From positions 1,040,653-1,102,652 of the forward strand of contig RPFO01000156.1 of assembly GCA_009746045.1 (NCBI GenBank): a stretch of 62,000 bases of DNA, given 5' to 3'. The translations under genes were made by a program, and so were the position numbers. Below, one piece after another: positions 33,262 to 44,463 of this stretch. Positions within the stretch are counted from its first letter, which is position 1; every line of letters begins with the position of its first letter. This DNA is from Mesostigma viride. Its lineage: Eukaryota > Streptophyta > Mesostigmatophyceae > Mesostigmatales > Mesostigmataceae. The notes under the pieces were generated by a model, which searched no databases, was not told the origin of the DNA, and saw only the letters and a program-made list of their open reading frames with translations.

Positions 33262-35060
33262 TTAATGCAACTGGTGCGTCTTCTTGTATGCTTCCAGTAG
33301 TAAGCGGGCGCACCCAGCTAACTCAGTAGCGGTGCGCCAGGAGTCCTCCGACTCATGCTGCGCGAATCGCCATCGCACCCGGTATTGTCGCTGGACCCCT
33401 CGACCCCGTTTGACATCCCGGTGTCCCACGATCGCTGCCACCTCATCCTCCTGTTCCCCCGTGTCCGGATTGAACTCCAGCGGGGCCGGGGGATTGACCC
33501 GGCCCTGGATGGTGTTCTGGTGATACAACTTGAGCTGGTCACGATGGAAACGGTTGGACGTGAGGTTCCATGACACTGGGATGTTCACCTGGAACATGAC
33601 ATCGTCGAACTTGGTGAGGACCTTGTAGGGGCCCAGGAACATGGGACGAAGCTTATAGTCTTCAGCTCCTTCTCCACCTTGTGTGAGAATCGTCCGATCT
33701 GCGGGCCCTCCACCAGGACCCAATCGCCCACCTCGATGGACGGCGCCCGGTTATCCCGCTTGCCGGCTGTCCTCTCCAGATACCGCTCTGTCGCTGCGCG
33801 GTAGCCCTGGACTGCACTGTTATGCGCCTGGTGCATCCGCTGCAGCAACCGATCAACCCCCTGGCGTGTGTCCAGCTTGACCTGATCCTCTCCAAGTCCG
33901 GGGCTCATAAGCAAGTCGGGCGGCGTGAGAGGGTGTCGGCCAGAGTTGAGGAAAAAGGGGGTAAATCCATGTGCGGCCTGGGGGGCATTATTCAGGGAGA
34001 ACTCCACCAAGCCCAGAAGTTCCTCCCAATTGCTGCCCACCGCGTCGGTGTAGTGTCGCATGGTCTCTTGCACTGTGCGGTTCAACCGCTCCACCAGATG
34101 CGACGACGAGCTGTGATAGGCCGTGCCCAGCGACACCTTGGTGCCCAGCTGTTCGAAAAATTCCTGCCAGAATTTGGCCGTGAAGAGCTTGTCGCGGTCG
34201 GAGATGAACTGTCGGCTGAGCCCGTGAAACCAAAACACGTGCGTCAGGTATATCTTGGCGCACTCCTCCGCTGTGAGGTCGGCCGGACACGGGGCCAAGT
34301 GACACATGCGCGTCAGGCGGTCCACGAACACCAAGACCATGCTGTTGCCGCTCTTCGTCTTCTTGAACGGGCCGATGAAGTCCATCATGATAGAATCCCA
34401 AGGACCCATCGGATCAGGCAACGTCTTAGGGACGGCTTGAGAGCCCGTGTTCCTGGACTTCATGATCTGGCACGAGGGGCACTGGCGCACATACGTCTCA
34501 ATATACTCCTTCATCCCTGGCCAGTAGAAATGCTTGCGGACGCCTAGAAGGGAATCGTGGATCTCGTGAAGCAAGGCGGCCCTACAAAGCTCAGGGACAT
34601 ACAGCCGCCATTCCTCCGGCTGGACACTCACGAACAGGCGCCCATCCTGGAACTTGCAAGGGAAGGCGCCCATCTGCTGGGGATGCGCCCGGATGGCCTC
34701 AAGTGCCGCTTCCTCCGTGACCGTGAAACGACTGATCATCGTCTCCAGGTCTGACGTAACTGTGAACGCGTCCGCGGCCGAGTCCTCCGCATCCGTACTC
34801 GCCTGGTTGACGAATTCTGAGAAGACTGTGGGTGGGCCGATCGGCTGAAGCTGAAAAATTCCCTGGGGCGGTACCACATGACTAAGGGGCACGCGCGTAT
34901 GCGACCCCTCCCCCTCCCCGGGGGTGTCCACGTCCTCGTGGGCGCTCGACTCATCCAGGAGGGGTGACAAGTCATCCCGAGTGGTATGCCCAAGATGAAA
35001 CAGGTGGCGGGCCCGGGGAGACCGTGGCTCCAAGCCGTAGGCGGTCCCCGGGGCGGCCAC
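33262..35060 (-). pseudogene. Chromovirus integrase with C-terminal chromodomain, frameshifted
   Basis: From 35060 down: a zinc-binding region (HEIHDSLLGVRKHFYW, then CPSCQIMKS), the first catalytic Asp in MMDFIGPF, the second in FISDRDKLF and the Glu in HLVERLNRTVQ. A GPY-type region follows (LGPYKVLTKFDDVMFQV). The chromodomain is at ~33290-33420 (EVAAIVGHRDVKRG, RQYRVRWRF, SEDSWRTATEL). The frame changes between 33585 and 33723. A chromodomain directs some gypsy elements to heterochromatin by reading methylated H3. The N-terminal side is cut at 35060 by the composite insertion. Confidence 0.85.
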
Positions 35061-35941
35061 AGTTACGTTAAATAGTGCCGGAACCTTTTGCCGCCTGGGG
35101 CAAATCGGTCCGTCACACTATTTTGCCCGGAATAACCACTTCCGAGCACCCAAGTTAATTCGGCCGAATTAACTTGGGTGCTCGGAAGTGGTTATTCCGG
35201 GCAAAATAGTGTGACGGACCGATTTGCCCCAGGCGGCAAAAGGTTCCGGCACTATTTAACGTAACTAAAACCTGGCCTCGTGGAGGGGGACGAAGAGCCC
35301 GAGACATCCGCCTAGGCCGCTGAGCACGCACCACTAAATGCGCCGGAGCTGCCTCAGTGAGGATTCGAACCCCTGACCTCCAAGTTGCACAGGTTTTAGT
35401 TACGTTAAATAGTGCCGGAACCTTTTGCCGCCTGGGGCAAATCGGTCCGTCACACTATTTTGCCCGGAATAACCACTTCCGAGCACCCAAGTTAATTCGG
35501 CCGAATTAACTTGGGTGCTCGGAAGTGGTTATTCCGGGCAAAATAGTGTGACGGACCGATTTGCCTCAGGCGGCAAAAGGTTCCGGCATTATTTAACGTA
35601 ACTAAAACCTGTGCAACTTGGAGGTCAGGGGTTCGAATCCTCACTGAGGCAGCTCCGGCGCATTTAGTGGTGCGTGCTCAGCGGCCTAGGCGGATGTCTC
35701 GGGCTCTTGGTCCCCCCTCCACGAGGCCAGGTTTTAGTTACGTTAAATAGTGCCGGAACCTTTTGCCGCCTGAGGCAAATCGGTCCGTCACACTATTTTG
35801 CCCGGAATAACCACTTCCGAGCACCCAAGTTAATTCGGCCGAATTAACTTGGGTGCTCGGAAGTGGTTATTCCGGGCAAAATAGTGTGACGGACCGATTT
35901 GCCTCAGGCGGCAAAAGGTTCCGGCATTATTTAACGTAACT
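35061..35941. mobile_element. Composite insertion: three 206-bp hairpins separated by two inverted tRNA-like segments
   Basis: Each hairpin is 206 bp, an almost perfect palindrome from AGTTACGTTAAATAGTGCC to its inverse: 35061-35266, 35398-35603 and 35736-35941. The spacers 35267-35397 and 35604-35735 are reverse complements of each other. Each ends AAAACCTG...CAGGTTTT and contains a B-box/T-arm-like sequence (GGTTCGAATCC, plus 35630-35640, and its inverse at 35361-35371). The whole is flanked by a 5-bp repeat GCCAC (35056-35060 and 35942-35946). It sits between the RNase H and integrase coding parts. The insert plus one copy of the duplication is 886 bp, and the integrase and RNase H frames agree across the two borders when that length is subtracted. 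Confidence 0.85.
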
Positions 35942-37569
35942 GCCACTGGGACGCAGGTGGTATGAAGCACATCCATGTCCTCGTAGAACCAATAGTCCGC
36001 CCGTCGCGAGAGGGCGTCAGGCACCACGTTGTCCGCGCCCTTGACATATTGGATCTTGAACGGCGCAAACTGCGACAAGTACTCCATCCACCGCGCTTGG
36101 CGGGGCGTCAGGTTGGGCTGCACCAGGAGGTGGGTGAGCGGCCGGTGGTCGGTGTGGATCACCAGGCGGTGGGGGTCGAGATCCCCCTGCTCACTAATGG
36201 CCACCGAAAACTGGGCCCCCAGAAGATGATGACGCCACGTGTGGCAGCTGTAGACTACTGCCAGGAGTTCCTGCTGATGCACTGGGTAATTCCGCTCCGC
36301 CGGAATCATTGTGCGTGAGATGTACTCGATGGGCTGAAGGCCCTTGCCTTGGTCCTGCAGGAGAACACCCCCGATGGCCACCTTGCTGGCGTCAGTAGCC
36401 ACGACGAAAGGAAGGGACGGGTCCGGCAGGACGAGGACCGGCGCTGTGGTGAGGTGGCGCTTAAGTGCCTCGAAGGCCTGCTGACACTGCTCAGCCCAAA
36501 GGAACTGGGTACCCTTCTTGAGAAGAGCGTTAATCGGGGCGGCGATGGTGGCAAACCGCGGAATGAACCGCCGGTAGTAGGAAGCCAACCCCAGGAAACT
36601 GCGCACCCCTTTCACGTCCGTGGGGACCGGCCATTGCTGTACTGCCTCGATCTTCTCCGGGTCGGTCGCGATGCCGTCCGCAGACAGGGTATGGCCCAAA
36701 AAGGGCACACAGCGGCCGGCGCGCACCTTGGCCTTCCGCGCCTACAGGTGCTCGTCTTCCATGATCTGAAGCACTGCGTCAACATCCTCCAGGTGCTCCT
36801 CGAACGTCTTGGAGTACACCAGGATGTCGTCCAGGTACGCCAGCGCGCACGTGCGCTTGTAGGTCCATGGTGGGCGCGCCCCCTTCTGCGGGTCCGTCAG
36901 ATCCTTGGAGACCTGCGGCAGGTGGGCCGTGCCCATCACCGGACGGAGGATGTCGTTCATCAGCATCTGGAAAGACGCCGGCGAATTACACAGGCCCATT
37001 GCCGCCACCCGAAACTGGTAGTGGCCGAAGGGCGTGGCGAACGCGGTCTTGTGGCAGTCTTCCGGCGCGATGCGCAGCTGCCAAAACCCGTCCGCACAGT
37101 CGATGACGGTAAAGCACGTAGCCCCTTGGACACGGTTGAAGATGTCGTCGATCCGCGGTAGAGGATACCGGGACTTGACAGTGATGGCGTTCAGCTTCCG
37201 GTAGTCAGTCACCAGCCGCCACTTGCCCCCTGGCTTGGGAACGAGCAGCACGCCCGCTGAGAAGGGGCTGTTGCTGGGTTCAATGAGCCCGGCGTCGAGC
37301 AGCGAAATGAGGATCTTCTTGAGCTCCACCAGCTCGACTGGGCCCATGCGGTACATAGGAGACGCTGTCGGCCCGGAACCCTCCTGGACCTGGATACGGT
37401 GTAGCACCGAACGATTGGGAGGGAACTGGGGTGTGCGATCCGCGAAGAGAGTAGCGCCGCCGCTTCTCCAAGACGGCGTTGAACCGCGCCAGCTCGTCCG
37501 GAGTGAAGCCGACGCCGATCTCGTTGAGCATGGCCTGAGTGCTGTCCAGGTCGATACGGTACATCGCAT
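35942..37569 (-). pseudogene. Chromovirus reverse transcriptase and RNase H, interrupted by one TAG
   Basis: RT motifs on minus: LLDAGLIEPSNSPFSAGVLL, GKWRLVTDYRKLNAIT, the first catalytic block TVIDCADGFWQLRIAPED, FGHYQFRVAAMGLCNSPASF and the active site AYLDDILVYS. After MEDEHL there is an in-frame TAG at about 36739-36741. The same frame then continues with FLGHTLSADGIATDPEKI, RSFLGLASYYRRFIPRFA and RNase H blocks (ATDASKVAIGGVLLQ, ERNYPVHQQELLAVVYS, IHTDHRPLTHLL, ADNVVPDALSRRADYW). The stop falls in the connection before RNase H, so it is probably a nonsense mutation and not recoding. Confidence 0.88.
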
Positions 37570-38143
37570 ACTCCTTGCCCTTCCGAAGTTGGCGCGCCAG
37601 CGTCTTGCTACTCATCAGGATCTGGGACGCTGGTCGAGGCCCGTCCGCCGAGCGCTCGTGTGTAATGTTATGGACCTCGGCGGCCTGTGCCCTGTACTCG
37701 CTGTCGGGGCACCAGAAGGAACCGTCCGGAAACCAAACTACCCGTCGGCGTACACTGCTGATGTCCACATCCTGCTTGTCCAACCAGTCCACTCCAATGA
37801 TGTTGTCGGCAGCGCCCAGCGGCGCAATAGTCGCCACCAGGTCCACCGGCGTGCCCTGCAGCACACCCTTGATGTCTGCTAGGCCCGGCGATTGGTGTCG
37901 CCGGCCATCCGAATAGGTGACATACACTGCCGTGGTGTGTGGTCGTGGGACCAGGCCCAGCCGGCACACAAGGGCCTCGTTGATGAAGGACGTGGAGGCA
38001 CCGGTGTCGACCAGAAACTTCACATCCATGACCGTTTTCTCCTTCAAATACGGATCAAGGACGGTGGGAGGAACCAGTAACCCTCCGCTGAAAAGAAACA
38101 AATGTCGCGAGCCCCCTTGAGATGCACGCGCCGCCGGTTGCAT
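37450..38143 (-). pseudogene. Chromovirus aspartic protease and PR-RT linker
   Basis: The retropepsin active site is KFLVDTGASTSFINEALV, near 37990-38040. The C-terminal part of the fold shows DNIIGVDWLDKQDVD near 37780. The linker ends with NAVLEKRRR at ~37460, where the frame changes to that of RT. A start cannot be fixed because the upstream border with gag is also frameshifted. Confidence 0.8.
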
Positions 38144-38229
38144 GGGTGGACGCGTCTGAAGCCACGTTGTTTACGTCTACCTCTACCCTAATTGACTCCG
38201 CGTCAGGACTACCATCTGATTTTTCTACC

Positions 38230-40186
38230 CTATCCTCTACCCCGGGGCCCAAGCCCACGGGCAAGGCTACTACTCCCGAGGAGCGGTGGGACGGGAGGCC
38301 GCCTCGCCCGACCGCCCGCCCTCTTCCCCCCCCTCCTCCTCTTCGTCAGCCTCCTCCTCGTCGTCATACTCGTAGCCAGCCACGGCGTGAGCCTGACCGG
38401 AAGAGGAGGACTGTCGCCGCGCCTCAATCTCGTTAACCGCACGCAGCACGCCCTTAGTATAGAGCTGGTCGCGGGCGGTCGCGGCTGCTGGTACTGAGTC
38501 GGAACCTGTCTGGCATGCTGCAGGCGAGCCGCACGCTCACCCGCGTTGCGGGGTCGGTCCCGGGGACCAGAGGAGTCGGGGCGGCTGCCGAAGGCTGGAC
38601 CAGAGAAGCGAACGCCGGTTTCCGTTTCCCCTGCACCGCGACTGGCGTGCTTACCCCGGAGCTTGGGGCAGTCACGCTTGAGGTGTCCCACCTCGCTGCA
38701 CATGAAGCACCGCGCCTTGCTAGCGTCGATCGCGTTGACACCCTGGTCAGTGTAGCCATCATCAGGGTCGTCGAGGTACTCGTCCTCCTCCTCGCCGGCG
38801 AACTCAGTGGAGTACATCTGATTCACCCGCCTCGGGGGAGCTGGCCTGAAGAAACGACGCACGGAGGGTGCACGCCCGCGAGTCACCACGTCGGCCACCT
38901 GCAGAAGGTATCTCTGGATATTCAAAATGTCCCAAGCCTTCCAAGGAACCTCAGCGTAGTGCTTGAATACCTCGTCCTGTAGCTCGGGACTGAGCGCCTC
39001 AATGAATCTGATCTTGTACTCGTACCAAGTCATGTCGGTCAGGTAGGCGGCGCTGGACTCAAACTTGGACAGAAACTCGCGATATGGGGTGGTCCCCTGG
39101 CGCAGCTTGCCGAAGGCGATTCGCTCGTGGATCTCCGCGTCTGGGGGTATCAACTTGCGGCGCACCCGGTCCATCAGCTCCTCCACGGTTTGCGGGTATG
39201 ACTGGGATGCGATGCTCTCACAGTTCAAGATGCTCACCACCGAGGGGTCCATGCAGGTGTTAACCACATGCGGGATCAGATCACAGGTGGCCAGCTGCCA
39301 GGCCTGTGGTGATTGCGCCAGATGGTATACTGCTGTTGCCACATGCGTCCCCATTCGTCTACCTCGCGCGGTTTCATGTCCGCGTGCAGCTTGGGTACAT
39401 TCTTGAAATTGGGCATCGGTGGGGCCTTTACCGCGTTGGTGATGGGCCCACCGACGTCTACGTAGGAGATGGAGCCGAAGGCGGGGGGCTGCGACCGGGG
39501 GAGAGATCCGGATCTGTCCGGTGTACCATGTGTCCGGCGCACCTGTACCGACGAGGGGTGTTCATACCCCGGGTCATCCAGTGCCACCCTGCTGAAATTC
39601 AGGTTACCGACGGCCGCGGGCGAAGGGACCACGCTGCTGTCAAGCGCCCGTGGACGCTGCGGTTGGGGTACCGGACGCTGGACGGGCGTAAGAGTCTCCT
39701 CGACTCGGGCAGTGACACTGCTTCTGTCAACCCCTGGCCTGGTCCGTGGTCTATGAGTACCAACAGGCGGGCCCTGAGTAGCTGGACCCTCGTCAACCTC
39801 GCCCATCCCCTCCAGATCGTCGAACTCGCCATCTGCCCCTGGAATCTCACCATCCTCATCCGAATTCCATAGCGCCGTGGGTAACAGGGAAGTACTGCCG
39901 AAGGACACTCTGCGTCTGCCCCGGTGAGTGGGGACCGGCGGACTGGTCCCTGGGGACGCCCCCGCCCCGCCCAGGGATGCAGTGGCCGCCCTGTGGCTGG
40001 CTGCTGATAACGGTAGTGCAGGGCATCTTCATTCTCGTCTCCCTGCTGCTCAGGATCATGTGGTAGCCATTGTGGTCTCGTCTGGGGTTGTTGTTGCTGC
40101 ATCCGGGGTTGCTGTTGTTGCCGTTGCTGCTGCGGTGACCGTCGCTGCTGTTGCTGCTGCTGCATGCTGCTGCTGCTGCATGCTGT

Positions 40187-40248
<62 letters not shown>

Positions 40249-40329
40249 ATGCTGCATGCTGCTGCTGCTGCTGCTGCTGTTGCTGCTGCTGCGAGTACTC
40301 GTGGAGCATCTCTCGGTCACTCCTGTCAT
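38230..40329 (-). pseudogene. Chromovirus gag, frameshifted, with a polyglutamine-rich N-terminus and CCHC knuckle
   Basis: The N-terminus is encoded by CAG/CTG repeats. The middle part includes DEDGEIPGADGEFDDLEGMG and PPMPNFKNVPKLHADMKPRE. The capsid-like part follows after a frame change near 39300, with RIAFGKLRQGTTPYREFLSK and FIEALSPELQDEVFKH. The zinc knuckle is CFMCSEVGHLKRDC (C-x2-C-x4-H-x4-C) near 38680-38720, within an Arg/Gly/Ser-rich tail. Another frame change lies near 39880-39900. At least two indels are needed to explain it. Confidence 0.8.
40130..40305 (-). repeat. CAG/CTG trinucleotide tract in gag
   Basis: Imperfect (GCT)n on plus, CAG on minus, with GTT and ATG interruptions. 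It gives poly-Gln or poly-Ala/Ser depending on frame. Slippage in this tract could have caused one of the gag frame changes. Confidence 0.9.
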
Positions 40330-40436
40330 CTCCCTGCCCTGTTAAGGCGTGAACCTCTACCTACGCCAAGCTCCGCCTTGGTATCCTAATTGGCTCACTA
40401 ACCCTCTCCGCGAGAGTTAGCTAACCTTTCCAGCAC

Positions 40437-40453
40437 ATTTCCTCCGATAGCCA
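40437..40453 (-). other. Candidate primer-binding site
   Basis: On minus, one base after the 5' LTR ends in CA, the sequence reads TGGCTATCGGAGGAAA. A TGG start at this place is typical of tRNA-primed minus-strand synthesis. The cognate tRNA was not identified. Confidence 0.55.
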
Positions 40454-40454
40454 G

Positions 40455-41037
40455 TGTTACGTCCCAGCCCAGACACACCTAGCCTGAGCTACATAGCGAA
40501 AGATCCTCCTTGCCGGAATTAGGAATAATTCAAGGTAGCCTAATGTAGGTTGCGCTTCACGACGTGAGTCGTGAGATATCTGGCACCGCGGCTTGATGCC
40601 AAGCTAATTGTACACACTTATAATGGCTAGCAATACCAATTACAAATGGATAGTTGCCCCGGGCTCAATGTGTAGGCGTATTCGCACTTATCATTCATCA
40701 AACCAAGAGGACGAGACTCTCGTCCTCGGACTAATTTAACCTAGGTTGATTGCGGCGCAGATACACGTCAATTTCCCTAGAACAATCCAAGTCACTCATT
40801 CCACGTAGGATCCGGGCCGACATCGACCCTCAACTACAGGATCCACGCCTAGAACTACGGACGGACTCAGAACTGGCGCGGCGCCACGGCACCGGCCCCT
40901 AAAAGGACAACCTAGGACCAAAATAACTAGTCCAATTCACACAATAGCCAATATCCATAAAACCCAATACACTAGACCAAACGGCCTTAGTAATTTATTC
41001 CATTGTTACGTCCGACCAAAAGGGCTGGGACGTAACA
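40455..41037 (-). repeat. Chromovirus 5' LTR, 583 bp
   Basis: It begins TGTTACGTCCCAGCCC and ends GGGCTGGGACGTAACA, so the last ~16 bp mirror the first. It matches the 3' LTR (outside the insertion there) with only a few visible differences, for example at the CTACATAGCG/CTACGTAGCG position. The element insertion is therefore fairly young even though its coding region is damaged. Confidence 0.88.
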
Positions 41038-41403
41038 TGCAATGTGTGAATGTGGTTGGAACGGAGCTTTATTAAAATTGGATAATGTTACAGCACTCAG
41101 ACACTTGAGGCTTAGACACGAGTTTGCCAAGTCAAGGCAACACACGTGAGGCGGGCTCGCAAGAGATCTGACCAATTGGCACTGGCCTATTCTTTATATA
41201 CTTGTGCACTGTGCTTTGCTAGGCCTGAGCAGCCTCGTAGGGCCTGCTCAGTATTAACACCCCCGGTACAGTATTAACAACCTGTACAGCGTCCAGATCC
41301 TATACAGTAGGTCTGCCATACAGGCACAGTGACCACAGAGTACAGTCCACAGTGATTATTGCGTCTGCACCCAATAGTCCAGGACTATAAGCCTGCGGTA
41401 CCA
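41038..41403. other. Spacer between chromovirus and CACTA copy 2
   Basis: No gene was recognised. AT-rich and CTGTACAG/CGGTACAGTATTAACA segments could belong to an LTR or UTR of the neighbouring copia pseudo-element C1, but no partner copy was found in the window. Confidence 0.4.
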
Positions 41404-41971
41404 CACTAGGAAGTCGGGTCTGAGATTTTTCTCAAGATCCTGAGATTTTTTAAAAGGATTCAGAGATTTTTTAAAAGGATTCAGAGATTTTTCTGAGATT
41501 TCCTGATTTTTTGCTCAACAAAAATTGATATCCTGAAAAAATTTGAGATTTTTTATCTTGAGATTGAGATTTGGTCCTCAAATATCAGGACTTTCTCCTG
41601 AGAATCTTGAGAACTGCCTGAGATTTTTCTCGCCACACACTGAGAAACCACTGAGATCCTGAGAAACATGTCGGAACAACAAAAAAAATCTCAAGATCTT
41701 GAGAAAGCCCGCTAAATCAGACAAAAATCAGGAAAATTAGGACATTTAGCATGGCACTTGAGAACTCTCAAGTGCATGAAGACAGGACACTTATGCATTA
41801 TATGTGGACGCTCAAATGATGCACTTGACACACATGTTCATTGGAAATAAAGAAATATAATGCATGGTCCGGATTCTCCCGATTTCTGGCCTGCGCTGGC
41901 TGTCTCCTTGATAATGCAGTGCGACAAGCACACAACAAGTTACATTACAGGCATCATTGCCAGAAATATAA

Positions 41972-42274
41972 TCAATGCCACTCCTCATCAGTGTATGCAG
42001 CACTGTCAGAGTTATCCGCATAATTTACTACAGCACGCTGCCTCTCACCTCTCCTTTGTGAGGGAATGCATGCCTCACCGTTGCTGCTGAACGACGAAAC
42101 ACTAGCTATGTCATCAGGGCTCGATGCGCTGCCACTAGCCGCTGCCATGGACTTGCCAGCAGTGCGGCTCTTGCCACGCGAGCGGTTTGGTAGTGCAGCG
42201 GCTGTGTGTGGTTCTACCAAACCGGACTTTGAGAAATATGTGCCTACTCCATGGCCCCACGTGAGCACGTGCAA
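41972..42274 (-). pseudogene. Probable last transposase exon remnant, CACTA copy 2
   Basis: This has the same Ser/Ala/Asp-rich tail as in copy 1 (SRGKSRTAGKSMAAASGSAS, RQRAVVNYADNSDSA, end TDEEWH) with a few substitutions and the same frame. Preservation in both copies suggests they descend from one element that still had the exon, not that it is translated here. Confidence 0.5.
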
Positions 42275-43515
42275 AACTCAAGGTATTGAAGAGGCCGCTA
42301 TCAGCTCACATCAATCGGAGCACTACAGAACAGCATCGGGGCAACTACAGAACAGCAACCCGCGACCTTCAACCATCTTTACGTCATCGCAGCTCCGTCC
42401 GGAGTCATGGTTCATGGCGGCAAAGACGGGGTTCGGTATAGGCGCAGCATCACTTACATTCTGCAAGCGCCCCCGCTACTTGCCCCGATGGGGACATGAA
42501 GTAGGCACATATTTCTCAAAGTCGTTTGGTAGAACCACACACAGCCGCTGCACTATTAAACCGCTTGAAGGCGGGTCAGAGCTAGTGATATACTATCTGA
42601 GCAAGTGACTTGACTAGTGCGAATCCCAAAGTGGAAATGCCGTGTCTATTCCGGCCTAACATGGCTGATGAAGGCGTTTATGGAATGGTGCGGCTAGGTG
42701 CAGGACTGCAGAGTTGCGTTGCCTAACATGGCTGCTGAAGGCGTTCATGGGTGCGGCTAGGTGCAGGGCTGCGTTGCCTAATCGCAACCTTTCTTAATTT
42801 TTCGCTCGTTGGACCAACGGTCTACCAGGTAACGGTTAAGAGAGGTAGGGCGCGAAGTTGAAAGTTTGGAACGGCACTGTCGTCATGCGGCTATTTCACG
42901 GCGCCATAACGGCCTTTATTTCAGTTATAATGTTCAGTTCAGTTTCTTCCCACGCCGGTTCCCTAGCCTTGCCCGTACCGGCTTCGGAATAAACGGATGC
43001 CGGCACCGTATGCTTGTTCCATTTTTTAACAGGCAGGTACTACTTCTCTAAGCCCGAGCTCTTTTGTAGAATGTTCTCACTGCCTATTTGCTTTAGTGAC
43101 TTTGCGTTAATAATTGTCGGCTGTCAGTCTGTCAGCCAACAATCAGAAATCGTTGTCGCACTTTATAACCTGCTCCAATGGTTGTCCGGCAAAGGCAGGA
43201 CCAAGCGTTTTCTAGGGTCTGGCAGGACGGCAATTTTTGAAATGCCTATGGCTTTCATTGGTGAATACTAGTTACTGTATGTACCTGTAAATTTATCGGC
43301 AGTTTGCGGCTCCGACCGTTCTAAAAGGCTTTGAGACGAGTAGTAACCAGTGGAAAGGTAAGATGTCATGACAATACGGAAGATCGCTTGGCTGGAATCA
43401 CTCGAGACATTCCGCCTGCCGCTGGCAACGGATGTGACCTAGTCGCAATCTTTTTTTTTGCGCAAACAAAAAAACGCGTTTGACGTAGCCGTTGTTCGCA
43501 GTCAAGTCCATGCTT

Positions 43516-44463
43516 AACAGTCAGTGCTGGGGCTAGCGGGCAGTGAGGGCACATACACGCTAGCTCGAGCGATGGGGCAACCGATTTCCATACGTAACCA
43601 ATGAATGCAACCACCGAATAACAAGCGCCGCAGGTCCGCTAAATGCGGTGATTTCTGTAGCAAACGCGGCGTATCAGTATATGGATGTCGGTAGGCCGGT
43701 GCACAGTACACTAGGTATGGCCTTGAAGATAGCCGGCTGTGGTATATATCATGCAGTTCTTTACACTTGCACGATCAGGACCTCTGGAGCCTGCCAAGGA
43801 CTTCAACCCCTAAGGTCAGTGCAGTTTCGTTGCGGGTAAAGCTGGCCATCTTTCTCAGAGCTATTCATGTGTTTTCTCTGAATGTTTTCATTACCATGGC
43901 CTTTTTGCGCTCAGCATCTTATGCATGTATGCTTCTATGTTGCCGTTTCCCCTTCAATTTTGCCTGTGCGCGTGTATTGCGGGTGACCGACCGGACGCCG
44001 TCCAACTGGCATGATGCCCACGCGCGAATGGCAGAGACTGGCTCTTGCTCGAGACCTGTACATGTGGTAAGCAGCTGCTACCATCCCATTCCTAGAGTCG
44101 ATACTATTGTCGTCCGCGTTGATCTGTCTGCGGCCTTGCTAGAATGCATGCTCCGTCTTTCTTACTCCCTTTACATGACTTTTTTGCAATGCTCCTCTTA
44201 CATTTAGCAATATGTGCGTGGCATTTCCCCCATGGTGCCAGTCTTTGCTGTCGACAACCAGAACCTGGCTTTTTGCAATGTAATATCCCATCTGCTGAAT
44301 CTTCTATTAATTACCTCCTGATCGTTATTACCATCGTTTTCTTCGTGGCTCTCCAAGCTTAGTTTCTTATAGTGACATGAAGGTTAGCCACCATACCTGG
44401 GTTCTAGGTTCGGTGTGACTATACTTTAATGCCGTTCCTGCCAGACAGAATCAGCCCTTTAAA
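43516..44463. other. Filler unique to CACTA copy 2
   Basis: This sequence replaces the 9-kb middle of copy 1. It contains a weakly exon-like stretch near 43780-43830 ending CCTAAGGTCAGTG (donor-like), but no recognisable domain. Confidence 0.4.

Larger units (their letters stand above)
27066..41037 (-). mobile_element. Ty3/gypsy chromovirus, degraded, with nested insertions and an extra 3' ORF
   Basis: The LTRs begin TGTTACGTCCC and end GGGACGTAACA. Transcription is on minus, so the 5' LTR is at 40455-41037 and the 3' LTR at 27066-29644. Domain order on minus is gag with a CCHC knuckle, PR, RT, RNase H, integrase and chromodomain, then an extra reading frame before the polypurine tract. Flanks AGCAA and TGCAA agree at 4 of 5 positions. 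Frameshifts in gag, at PR/RT and at IN/chromodomain, a TAG between RT and RNase H, and insertions at 35061-35941 and 27616-29611 make it inactive. Confidence 0.88.

Noticed and set aside
35361-35640. Intact tRNA genes suggested by GGTTCGAATCC
   Set aside because: Only a B box/T-arm-like portion is present; no full cloverleaf with paired acceptor stem could be drawn.
40164-40389. Plus-strand poly-Leu/poly-Cys frames
   Set aside because: They are antisense readings of the CAG tract in gag.
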